63,412 nt of DNA from Cyanobacteria bacterium RU_5_0 (lineage in GTDB: Bacteria > Cyanobacteriota > Cyanobacteriia > Elainellales > Elainellaceae), in assembly GCA_012033255.1 (NCBI GenBank), contig JAAUSF010000011.1, positions 1 through 63,412 of the forward strand. The letters are read 5' to 3'. The position numbers were made by a program, and so were the translations under genes. How positions within the stretch are numbered: the first letter of the stretch is position 1; each line of letters starts with the position of its first letter. Shown piece by piece: positions 25,790 to 33,603 of the stretch. The notes beneath the pieces were generated by a model. The model was not told where the DNA came from. It saw nothing but the letters and a program-made list of their open reading frames with translations, and did not search any database.

Positions 25790-27327
25790 TGGGATACCCT
25801 CTCCTGTGGTGGTTCTAGGGGAAGAATCAGGGTAAACGTAGAGCCAACCCCAAGCTGACTGACTAATTCAATTCGTCCACCATGTGCCTCTGCGATTGCC
25901 CTGACGATCGCCAAGCCCAACCCTGCGCCCTCCGATCGACGATAGCTATTTGCCGCACGAGCAAACCGTTCAAAGATCCGCTCTTGATCAGATGGAGAAA
26001 TCCCTTCACCCATATCTCGTACCCAGAATAAAACTTTGCTCTTAGTGACAGCCACACCCAATTGAATCAGACTGTTTGGCGGTGTATGCTGAGTCGCATT
26101 TTGAGCCAAGTTAATGATTGCTCCCGTCAACCGTTGACGATCGCCCACCATCGTCCCGAATGCTCGATTTTTAAGCTGCCAGTCGCGATCGGCAAGAGCT
26201 TGAGCTTTGGCAAACAATTCTTCCGCAAAGGAATTCAGTTCAATGGTTTCTAAATGCAAAAAATCTGGTCGCTCAGCTTTCGCCAGCAGAATCATATCAT
26301 TCACAAAGCGACTCATTCGATCGAGTTCATCCAACACAAGGTCCAGAGTTTCCTGGCGCTCTTCGGGTTCATCTCCCATTAATTCCAGATGCCCTCGGAT
26401 GATCGTAATGGGTGTGCGAAGTTCATGCCCAGCATCATTAATGAAGTTGCGCTGGCTGTTAAAAGAGTCCTGAATGCGGTTCATCATGGCATTAAAGGTG
26501 TCTGCCAGTTCTGCCATTTCACCACTCCCTTGAACATCAATACGCTGGTTCAAATCGGTTTCGCTGATCGAACGAGCCGTCGCCGCTAAGGTTCGCATGG
26601 GAGCCAAAAGCTGCCCTGTGCCAAGCCATGCCAATACAAAAGTGATCAACACGATTACGATCGCGACTTGACCAAAAATGTAAACTGCTTCCAGGGCTTC
26701 TGCTCGTTCTCCGCCTGATGCATGAACAACCGCAAAAACGCCTCTTGATTGTCCCTCAAGCTCTAGAGGTTGTATCAAATAGAGAATATCGCCGCTCTGG
26801 GGATCATAAATTTTTCGGTAGATTGTTGATGTTTCCACCCAATTTGCCGAGTTGTGATATTTAGACGGTTGATAATCCTCTTCCCAGTTCTCTAGCAAGG
26901 CTGAACCAGGACGTAGCGCCACTGGCAGTGCCGCCGGACTGGATCTATAAAATTCGCCATCAAGCAAAACGATGAAATAATTATCGTCTTCTGGGAGTTC
27001 TTCAGCAAGGAAGCGATCGACATAGTCCTTGAGGTCTTCAATAGATTGGTCAGGTAACTGTTCCCATGCTTCATACCCCTCTCGAAAACTATTCATCTCC
27101 TTCTGTAAATCCAATCGCACCCGGTTATCCACATTGGCAAAGAGGAACGAACGAAAAATGGGGATGGAGATGGCGGTAAAACAGAGCATTAGCAAGGCGT
27201 AGAGCAACAGAATTCGCGTCCGAACTTCCCCAAACGTCTGGTGCCACCAAGACCGATTTGGGGCTTCAGAATGAGCTTGCATCGGATTGATTTCGGTATT
27301 AACCGACTCTTTAATTGAGCGGCTCAC
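25786..27327 (-). CDS. Sensor histidine kinase (OmpR-pair, EnvZ/QseC-like)
   Basis: The protein has a membrane helix near the N-terminus (ILLLYALLMLCFTAISIP), an extracytoplasmic sensor of ~160 residues, a second helix (VAIVIVLITFVLAWLG), a HAMP linker, HisKA (FINDAGHELRTPITIIRGH, phospho-His in GHELR) and HATPase (NLAQNATQHT, VRDMGEGISPSDQERIFERF, GAGLGLAIVRAIAEAHGG). The sensed signal is unknown. The frame extends to 27483, but a GTG at 27327 preceded by AGAGG (8 bases) is the best start; the ATG at 27282 is an alternative with no ribosome-binding site. It overlaps the regulator gene by ATGA. Confidence 0.9.
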   Translation of the reverse strand: MSRSIKESVNTEINPMQAHSEAPNRSWWHQTFGEVRTRILLLYALLMLCFTAISIPIFRSFLFANVDNRVRLDLQKEMNSFREGYEAWEQLPDQSIEDLKDYVDRFLAEELPEDDNYFIVLLDGEFYRSSPAALPVALRPGSALLENWEEDYQPSKYHNSANWVETSTIYRKIYDPQSGDILYLIQPLELEGQSRGVFAVVHASGGERAEALEAVYIFGQVAIVIVLITFVLAWLGTGQLLAPMRTLAATARSISETDLNQRIDVQGSGEMAELADTFNAMMNRIQDSFNSQRNFINDAGHELRTPITIIRGHLELMGDEPEERQETLDLVLDELDRMSRFVNDMILLAKAERPDFLHLETIELNSFAEELFAKAQALADRDWQLKNRAFGTMVGDRQRLTGAIINLAQNATQHTPPNSLIQLGVAVTKSKVLFWVRDMGEGISPSDQERIFERFARAANSYRRSEGAGLGLAIVRAIAEAHGGRIELVSQLGVGSTFTLILPLEPPQERVSQ

Positions 27328-28181
27328 TGGACAAACCTCTGCGATCAATGCACTCGATCGTATAACGTTCCATACATCTGTGACTGCTATTAACCAGAGT
27401 GACGATCCACTTTGACCTGATATCTCCGTTATTGACAATCCAAAATCTTGGAAAATTCTACTGAATTCAGTAGTTTTGTTCAATAGTTGCCTTTAAGCGT
27501 AGAGAGGATGTTTGAAAGAGGATGTTTGAAAAGTCCTCGTTGACAAGTTCAAACTCGTTTGATCCCCCTGAATTCCCCCCTCAAGAGCTTATCCAAAACT
27601 CTCGATCGCACTTGATGTATCACAAGGGTGGGCATTGCCTACCCTACAAAATGGGTTTTCTTTTCAAACATCCTCTGAAATAAAATCATTTATTTGTTTT
27701 TATGTAGGTGAACCTATATTAATTGTGGGGTGAGCGTCCTCACCTGCTCGGACGGGCAAGATGCCCATCCCACAAGAGGTGGAATTAACTCTGCCTACTT
27801 ATTTGTCTTTAACGTACATTTTAGCGACTTTAGAATGTTCTTTTTATGAGAAAACTCTTACACCTCCTTTACTAATTTTTCATGAGAACTATCTCATAGT
27901 TTCTTCATAGCTACCTCATTCAACCTCGACATTCTAGAAGAATTAAGATAAACCCCAGAGCGGGGTGTGATGGAGTGGCGAAGCAGATTTATAGAGACTA
28001 ATGGGGAATGGGGAATGGGGAATCAATCAGTAATTGGCAAAATCTTTTGTTTAGCAAGGAACTGGATGCCTTGATGCCCCATCACCGATTACCGATTACT
28101 AGCTATGCAACTTCAACGCTGATTAGCTTGCTACGGAAAAAATTCATTCGTTAGACATTTATTTTTCAGCATCGGGAGATA
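27328..28181. repeat. Repeat-rich divergent intergenic region
   Basis: This 850-bp region separates the kinase and the first glycosyltransferase. It holds GAGGATGTTTGAAA units (27508 and 27520 in tandem, inverted at about 27664), a GGGTGGGCATTGCCTACCC palindrome (~27630), a family A repeat (27704-27777) and a GGGGAAT triplet (~28003-28022). The segment 27850-27910 contains spaced ATGAGAA/TTCTCAT-like motifs that might be regulator sites for the divergent promoters. No gene is seen. Confidence 0.6.
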
Positions 28182-29438
28182 GTGCAAATGAAGATAATGG
28201 TTTATTCTCACGATGCATTCGGGTTGGGCAATATTCGGCGAATGCTAGCCATTTGCCAACACCTGCTCCGCACGCTGCCAAAAGTTTCCATCCTGGTCGT
28301 CTCTGGTTCACCTGCATTGCACAGTTTACAATTGCCTGCGGGTCTCGATTACATTAAATTACCTTGCGTGGGACGAGACGAATCGGGTGAATTAGCGGTG
28401 AAATATCTTGACGCCGGAATGGATGAGACGGTAAAACTCCGATCGGATTTAATTCTCACCACTACTGCCAGTTTCAAACCAGATTTGCTACTGGTTGATA
28501 AAAAACCAGATGGCTTGCAAGGAGAACTTCAGGATACTCTGAATTACTTGAGAGCGAATTGTCCGAAGACCAAATTGGTGCTGTTATTGAGGGATATTCT
28601 CGATCGCCCAGAAACCACCATCCAACAATGGCAACGGCACAACTATTACAACTTAATTGAATCACTGTATGACCAGGTTTGGGTCATCGGTACGCCAGAA
28701 ATCTTTGATGTTCGTCGTGAATATCGCTTCCCTCGTCAAGTTGCTCGAAAGGTGCAATTTTGCGGGTACATTCATCGAGAACCCGGTTTAAAGCCTCGTC
28801 CGGTGTTACGTCAGGAGTTGGCGATTCAGCCGGATGAATCGCTTGTGTTGGTGACTCCGGGTGGGGGGGGTGATGGCTTCCGGCTCGTAAAAACATACCT
28901 GTCAGGGTTGGGATGTTTACCGAGCGATCGCAAGATTAGAAGCCTGATCGTTTCAGGACCGGAGATGCCTCAATCCCAGCGAGAGGAATTGTGTGAGATT
29001 GCTGAAACTCATCCGCAGGTACGGGTGGAAGAATTCACCGATGACCTGATCGGTTACATGGAGGCAGCAGATGTGGTGGTGTCAATGGGTGGACACAATA
29101 CCGTGAGTGAGATTCTATCACTGCGGAAACGTGCGATCGTTGTGCCTCGTGTCAAACCCGTTGAAGAACAGTGGATTCGGGCAGAACGTATGGCAAAGAT
29201 GAGGTTATTCAAGATGCTTCATCCCGATCGCCTCACACCCCAACAGTTGATGCAGACTCTCCTGGAAGAATTGGACATGGCCAGAAATGCTGTTCTGTCC
29301 ATGCCTTATTTAGATATGGATGCGCTACCCCGCATTGCTGATTATCTATCTGAGTTGCTTCATAGCAGTTCTAGAATTCTTGCAACTTCCTACTCAGAAC
29401 CGCGCTCAGCAAAATTACCCTTGGAGGCTACAGTCTAA
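28182..29438 (+). CDS. MurG/GT28-like glycosyltransferase, first of a paralogous pair
   Basis: The 418 residues have a two-Rossmann GT-B fold. The N-terminal half begins IMVYSHDAFGLGNIRRM, the COG4671-like HDxxGxGNxRR start. The C-terminal nucleotide-sugar site includes VTPGGGGDG and VVSMGGHNTVSEILSLRKRAIVVPR, the classic GT28/MurG G-H/N-T-x-E motif. It therefore probably transfers a sugar to an unknown acceptor at the cytoplasmic membrane. The frame starts at GTG 28182, six bases after GGGAG; ATG 28188 is the alternative. The next gene starts within its stop codon (TAATG), so they are coupled. Confidence 0.85.
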   Translation: MQMKIMVYSHDAFGLGNIRRMLAICQHLLRTLPKVSILVVSGSPALHSLQLPAGLDYIKLPCVGRDESGELAVKYLDAGMDETVKLRSDLILTTTASFKPDLLLVDKKPDGLQGELQDTLNYLRANCPKTKLVLLLRDILDRPETTIQQWQRHNYYNLIESLYDQVWVIGTPEIFDVRREYRFPRQVARKVQFCGYIHREPGLKPRPVLRQELAIQPDESLVLVTPGGGGDGFRLVKTYLSGLGCLPSDRKIRSLIVSGPEMPQSQREELCEIAETHPQVRVEEFTDDLIGYMEAADVVVSMGGHNTVSEILSLRKRAIVVPRVKPVEEQWIRAERMAKMRLFKMLHPDRLTPQQLMQTLLEELDMARNAVLSMPYLDMDALPRIADYLSELLHSSSRILATSYSEPRSAKLPLEATV

Positions 29439-30646
29439 TGAAACGGCTCATGTTTTATTGTCAGCATATCCTGGGCATCGGACATTTAATCCGTAGTATG
29501 GAAATTGTTCGGGGATTGACTCAAGACTTTCAAATTTGCTTCATTAACGGTGGTGAGGTTATTCAAGAATTCCAGGTTCCATCTGGCGTAGAGGTGGTCA
29601 ATCTGCCTCCAATCAAGACTGATGCTGAATTTCGCGATCTACAAGTTCCTGCTGGGTTTACCAGCGTAGAAGAGGTGCTGGAACTTCGCAAGCAGCAGTT
29701 GTTAGATGTATTCGATCGCATTCAGCCCGATGTCCTGGTTGTGGAACTCTTCCCGTTTGGTAGACGGCGCTTCTCCACAGAACTGATTCCATTGTTGGAG
29801 CAATCAAAAGCAAAGGGTACCAAAGTCGTATGCAGTCTGCGAGATATTGTTGTCACTAAACAAGATCGGACACGTCACGAAGAAAAAGTGTGCCGATTCA
29901 TGAATCAGTATTTCGATATGCTGCTGATTCACGGCGATCCAAAATTCATGCCTCTGGAAACGAGCTTCTCACGAGTCAATGACTTGACCTGCGAAGTCCA
30001 TTACACCGGATACGTAGTGCAGGAAGCGGAGAATGAAGGCGAAAGGATGCAGGCGGAAGCAGACAATTCCCAATTCTCAGTTCCCACTCCTTTGATCCTG
30101 ACTAGCGTTGGAGGCGGTCGATTTGGACATGAACTATTGGATTGTGTGGCACAAGCGAGTGCTTTGCTAGAAGATGAAATTCCTCATCACATTCAGATGT
30201 TTACAGGACCGTTTTCACCCGATGAGGTCGTTTCCAGGTTGAAAGCGATCGCGGCTCAACACCGCAACCTGACTGTTGAACGCTACACTCCCAATCTGCT
30301 GCACTATATGCGGCAAGCGGATCTGTCCATCAGTATGGCAGGCTACAACACCACTATGAACGTGCTGACTACGGGGACTCGTTCCATGCTACTCCCGTTT
30401 ACGGGCAATGATGATCAGGAGCAAACGATCCGGTCTCATCGGCTAGAGCAACTTGGTATTGTCACTGTCATTCGTCCCGATGATCTGCATCCAGCGCGTT
30501 TTGCTCAAAAGGCAATTGCTTGTCTTAAACAAACACCCAATCGCCTTACGTTTGACCTACAAGGTGTTGAGAAAACAGCAGCGTTGGTGCGATCGCTTTG
30601 TGCATCTGAACAAGTCACTCCACAACATCAAACGATCGCAGCATAA
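29438..30646 (+). CDS. MurG/GT28-like glycosyltransferase, second of a paralogous pair
   Basis: The 402 residues are paralogous to the preceding gene: N-terminal MFYCQHILGIGHLIRSM, nucleotide-binding LTSVGGGRFGH, and SISMAGYNTTMNVLTTGTR in place of SMGGHNTVSE. Note Tyr for the His/Gly and Met-Asn for Ser-Glu, so the sugar donor probably differs between the two. The C-terminus ends just past the fold. The ATG overlaps the previous stop by one base, with GGAGG 11 bases upstream. It is followed by a GT4 enzyme. The trio probably builds one glycan or glycolipid, whose identity I cannot tell. Confidence 0.85.
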   Translation: MKRLMFYCQHILGIGHLIRSMEIVRGLTQDFQICFINGGEVIQEFQVPSGVEVVNLPPIKTDAEFRDLQVPAGFTSVEEVLELRKQQLLDVFDRIQPDVLVVELFPFGRRRFSTELIPLLEQSKAKGTKVVCSLRDIVVTKQDRTRHEEKVCRFMNQYFDMLLIHGDPKFMPLETSFSRVNDLTCEVHYTGYVVQEAENEGERMQAEADNSQFSVPTPLILTSVGGGRFGHELLDCVAQASALLEDEIPHHIQMFTGPFSPDEVVSRLKAIAAQHRNLTVERYTPNLLHYMRQADLSISMAGYNTTMNVLTTGTRSMLLPFTGNDDQEQTIRSHRLEQLGIVTVIRPDDLHPARFAQKAIACLKQTPNRLTFDLQGVEKTAALVRSLCASEQVTPQHQTIAA

Positions 30647-30691
30647 GTACAATCTTTTCGTTCAATTATTACACGAATTTGGTTGAATCCT

Positions 30692-31942
30692 ATGGCAAGT
30701 CAAAGAGTTTGCATTACAACTCTAGAGTATCCTCCTGATGTTGGTGGTGTGGGTGAATCTGTCTGCCGTATTGCTCATATGCTGAGGGATTCAGGGTACG
30801 AGGTTCATGTGGCCGTCTTTCGATCGCGGCATCGTTCGGGCAGTGGATACAGACGTTCCGAATGTGCCACTCAAATTCAAGATGGTGTATTCGTGCATCG
30901 ACTGCAATCGGCAATTCGCTTGGATGAACCAACACTGCAAGACTTTTTGAGTGAAATCTACTTTCAACTAAAGGAATTGCATCGTCAGTATTCGTTTGAT
31001 GTGTTCCATGCATTTTTCATCAATGAAACAGGGTTTCTCACAACTTTATTGGGGCAAGAGTCAAGAGTGCCCGTGATCAACAGCGTTCGAGGCAGTGATT
31101 TGCACAAGCATGTCTTTGATCCGAAACAGCATGGACAAATTGTGTGGACATTGGAGAATTCTACTTGGGTCACCTTTGTGAGTCGAGAATTGCAACAACG
31201 AGCTTGCATCCTGGCTCAGTCGTTACACATCAAATCCTCGGCATTTTGGAACTCGATTCAGCCGATCGACTTCGGACAACTTCCCACGCCAGCGTTGGCA
31301 GATACCTTGCAACACCATGCATCTAACGGAATAGTGATTGGAGCAACCGGGAAATTTCGGGGCAAAAAGGGATTGGAATTTCTGCTAGATGCTTGTGCAG
31401 AACTCAGCACTGAGATGAAACTGACGTTGTTGTTAGTGGGAGACTTTGCTGACAAGGAGCGAACCTACTGGGAGCAGGAACTCCAGAACAGTGGCATCGC
31501 CGATCGCGTTCTGATTACAGGACTGGTAGAGCGGAGGCAGGGTTTAGCTTACCTACCCTACATGGATATTTTTGCAGTCCCTTCGTTGCGAGGTGGTTGC
31601 CCCAATTCGCTGCTAGAGGCAATGCTCGCAGGTTGCGCGATCGTTGGCACGACTGTTGATGCGATCGGCGAAATCCTGGAAGATGGTCAAAATGCATTGG
31701 TCGTGAATCCTGGCTCTAGTGCGGAATTAGTGACCGCCATCCGAACATTAGCGCAATCACCTGAACTGCGACAACAACTCGGTCAAGCGGCTAGAGTCAA
31801 GGCGCTACATCAGCTTTCCTCTGCTGTTGAACAGGAAAACTGGTACAAGGTCTACCAGCAAGTCTTGCAAGAGCCAATTCAGTTTCCTCAAGTGGCAATG
31901 GTTGAGTTGCATCCATTCTTGATGAAGCGAGGTACATCCTAG
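30692..31942 (+). CDS. Glycosyltransferase family 4
   Basis: The 416 residues form a GT-B retaining glycosyltransferase. The N-terminal domain starts TLEYPPDVGGVGESVCRI, the PPxxGG acceptor-loop motif of GT4. The donor site includes ATGKFRGKKGLEFLLDA and the catalytic FAVPSLRGGCPNSLLEAMLAGCAIVGT, with the E-x7-E pattern. I take ATG 30692 (MASQRVCITTLEYPP) as start; the frame has a TTG three codons earlier. It is 45 bases after the paralogous pair and in the same direction. It completes a three-enzyme glycan set that in this genome ends abruptly in repeats and a lost ABC exporter. Confidence 0.88.
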   Translation: MASQRVCITTLEYPPDVGGVGESVCRIAHMLRDSGYEVHVAVFRSRHRSGSGYRRSECATQIQDGVFVHRLQSAIRLDEPTLQDFLSEIYFQLKELHRQYSFDVFHAFFINETGFLTTLLGQESRVPVINSVRGSDLHKHVFDPKQHGQIVWTLENSTWVTFVSRELQQRACILAQSLHIKSSAFWNSIQPIDFGQLPTPALADTLQHHASNGIVIGATGKFRGKKGLEFLLDACAELSTEMKLTLLLVGDFADKERTYWEQELQNSGIADRVLITGLVERRQGLAYLPYMDIFAVPSLRGGCPNSLLEAMLAGCAIVGTTVDAIGEILEDGQNALVVNPGSSAELVTAIRTLAQSPELRQQLGQAARVKALHQLSSAVEQENWYKVYQQVLQEPIQFPQVAMVELHPFLMKRGTS

Positions 31943-31959
31943 ACAGGGACAAGATGAAA

Positions 31960-32100
31960 TACAGCGATTTTCAGATGAGTAAACCACAATTGCGGGTGGA
32001 TGGGTGGATGGGTGGATGGGTGGATGGGTGGATAGGTGAAGGAGTGGAATCCCTGGCTGGGGGCGAAGCCCCCACACCCCCTTTAATCCCGATGTCCTAA
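31960..32100 (+). repeat. Second copy of the octamer-repeat element plus GC-rich hairpin
   Basis: ACAGCGATTTTCAGATGAG and the following bases match 17076 onward, again leading into GGATGGGT octamers. A GGGGGCGAAGCCCCC hairpin follows at about 32061-32075. The element directly abuts the truncated exporter fragment. Confidence 0.75.
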
Positions 32101-32115
32101 CCTTTATGGCGATAG

Positions 32116-32256
32116 CTATACATTGAAAATGGAGTCGTTTTGGAACAAGGTACTCATTCTGAATTAATGAAAGTAGGAGGAAGCTATGCCAAACTTTATC
32201 GCTTGCAAATGAACCAAAATCACCCGCAGAAAGGAGTCCATCATGCAGTGGCATAA
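32116..32256 (+). pseudogene. C-terminal remnant of an ABC exporter ATPase
   Basis: A 46-codon frame reads IENGVVLEQGTHSELMKVGG then SYAKLYRLQMNQ, which is the end of a type I ABC exporter nucleotide-binding domain. The matching ABC gene at 48010 ends DQGQIIEVGTHDELLNYGG. There is a stop upstream in frame and no Walker or signature motif, so only the last ~45 codons survive. Its stop overlaps the start of the next gene (ATG 32243) in normal operon fashion. It marks the former place of an exporter gene between the glycosyltransferases and the phosphatase. Confidence 0.7.
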
Positions 32257-33418
32257 CCACACTCGTGTTGTTCTTGTCCGTCATGGTCGCAGCACATTCA
32301 ATGAACAAGGACGTTATCAGGGAAGCTCGGATGAATCTGTACTAACAGAAGCCGGACAAATAGCGGCTCGTCAGGTGGGAAAGTTTCTTCAGGGAACTAA
32401 AATTGATGTCATCTATGCCAGTCCTCTTAGACGAGTGCAGGAAACGGTGCATGAACTGTTAGTCGGGATTGGGACAACTGATTTAGCGTCAATTCATTTA
32501 GTTGAACACCTGCGTGAAATTGATTTGCCTGCATGGGAAGGGTTAACATTTAAACAAGTACGCGAACAATTTGCGGATGACTATCGGTGTTGGAAGCAGT
32601 ATCCGCATCAGTTTCAGATGGAAGCCGCAGATCAAACGTTTGGGTTGGCGATCGGCAATTCTTCAGCAGTTGCAGCACTCAAAACCCGATGCTTTCCAGT
32701 GCTAGATTTATACGATCGAGTTAAACAATTCTGGCAAAATATCTTGCCTCAGCATGTCGGTCAAACCTTGTTGATTGTTGGTCATGGTGGTACAAATCAT
32801 GCGTTAATTAGTACTGCTCTAGGATTATCACCTGCACAGCATCACATCATTCAGCAGTCAAACTGTGGAATTAGTGTATTAAATTTTGCATCTGGTTTTG
32901 ACGATTTTGCCCAACTCCAAGCTCTCAATTTAACGGGTCACTTAGGAGAAACATTGCCTAAACTCAAGGAAGGTAAACATGGATTGCGACTGCTACTTTT
33001 GCCATCTAATGATTTGTCTTCAGAGCAGACTGAGCAATTAGCAAAATGGTTAAAAGAGGTGACGATCGATTTTAGTCTCAGTGCAGATTTAGATAGTTTG
33101 AATCAATCTCAAAACACGGCTGAGAAAATTCTACGATTTCATCCAACGACGGTTCAGCTTCAAGTTTATCGAGAGGATTTTTCGCAAGTTTGGCTAAATA
33201 CCATTACCCATAAATGTCTAGATTCTAATCAGTTAATCACAGGCTTATTGATTGCTCCTAAACAATCAATACAGGATATTTTAGGGCGAGTGCTTTCTCT
33301 GAATTCTGAACAGATCTGGCGTTTACCTTTGCAACCTGGAACTTTTAGTGTCTTACATTATCCTTCAGTCGAGCATCCCCCTATTTTGCAAGCATTAAAT
33401 ATCCACTCGATCGACTGA
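32243..33418 (+). CDS. Histidine phosphatase (phosphoglycerate-mutase-like) protein
   Basis: The N-terminal ~225 residues are a histidine-phosphatase domain with the RHGRSTFNEQGRYQG catalytic motif (RHG), the second core LREIDLPAWEGL, and the late catalytic His in IVGHGGTNHAL. The C-terminal ~160 residues look like a degenerate second half lacking an RHG motif, as in other two-domain cyanobacterial members. Substrates of such proteins range from sugar phosphates to phosphoserine. An AAAGGAG seven bases before ATG 32243 fixes the start. Position after glycosyltransferases and a lost exporter suggests a role with the glycan, but that is inference. Confidence 0.85.
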   Translation: MQWHNHTRVVLVRHGRSTFNEQGRYQGSSDESVLTEAGQIAARQVGKFLQGTKIDVIYASPLRRVQETVHELLVGIGTTDLASIHLVEHLREIDLPAWEGLTFKQVREQFADDYRCWKQYPHQFQMEAADQTFGLAIGNSSAVAALKTRCFPVLDLYDRVKQFWQNILPQHVGQTLLIVGHGGTNHALISTALGLSPAQHHIIQQSNCGISVLNFASGFDDFAQLQALNLTGHLGETLPKLKEGKHGLRLLLLPSNDLSSEQTEQLAKWLKEVTIDFSLSADLDSLNQSQNTAEKILRFHPTTVQLQVYREDFSQVWLNTITHKCLDSNQLITGLLIAPKQSIQDILGRVLSLNSEQIWRLPLQPGTFSVLHYPSVEHPPILQALNIHSID

Positions 33419-33443
33419 CCCAAAACAAGGCTGTCATTGGGTT

Positions 33444-33557
33444 ATACCAATTTTCTATGAACCTGCCTAGAACGAGGGGCGTGGGGACTCCGTCCCACAA
33501 GGGGGCTTGCCCCCTTGACCCCCATTTGTTCTGTGCAACCTTAAAAAGAATTGGTAT
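33444..33557. repeat. 114-bp MITE-like element with ATACCAATT ends
   Basis: ATACCAATT (33444-33452) and AATTGGTAT (33549-33557) are perfect terminal inverted repeats. Inside are two GC-rich hairpins: GTGGGGACTCCGTCCCAC and AAGGGGGCTTGCCCCCTT. It separates the convergent phosphatase and cphA genes and may terminate both. Confidence 0.7.
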
Positions 33558-33603
33558 CAGATAATTTGAAATAATTTGAATTACTGCAACGATAGAACTA
33601 AAA

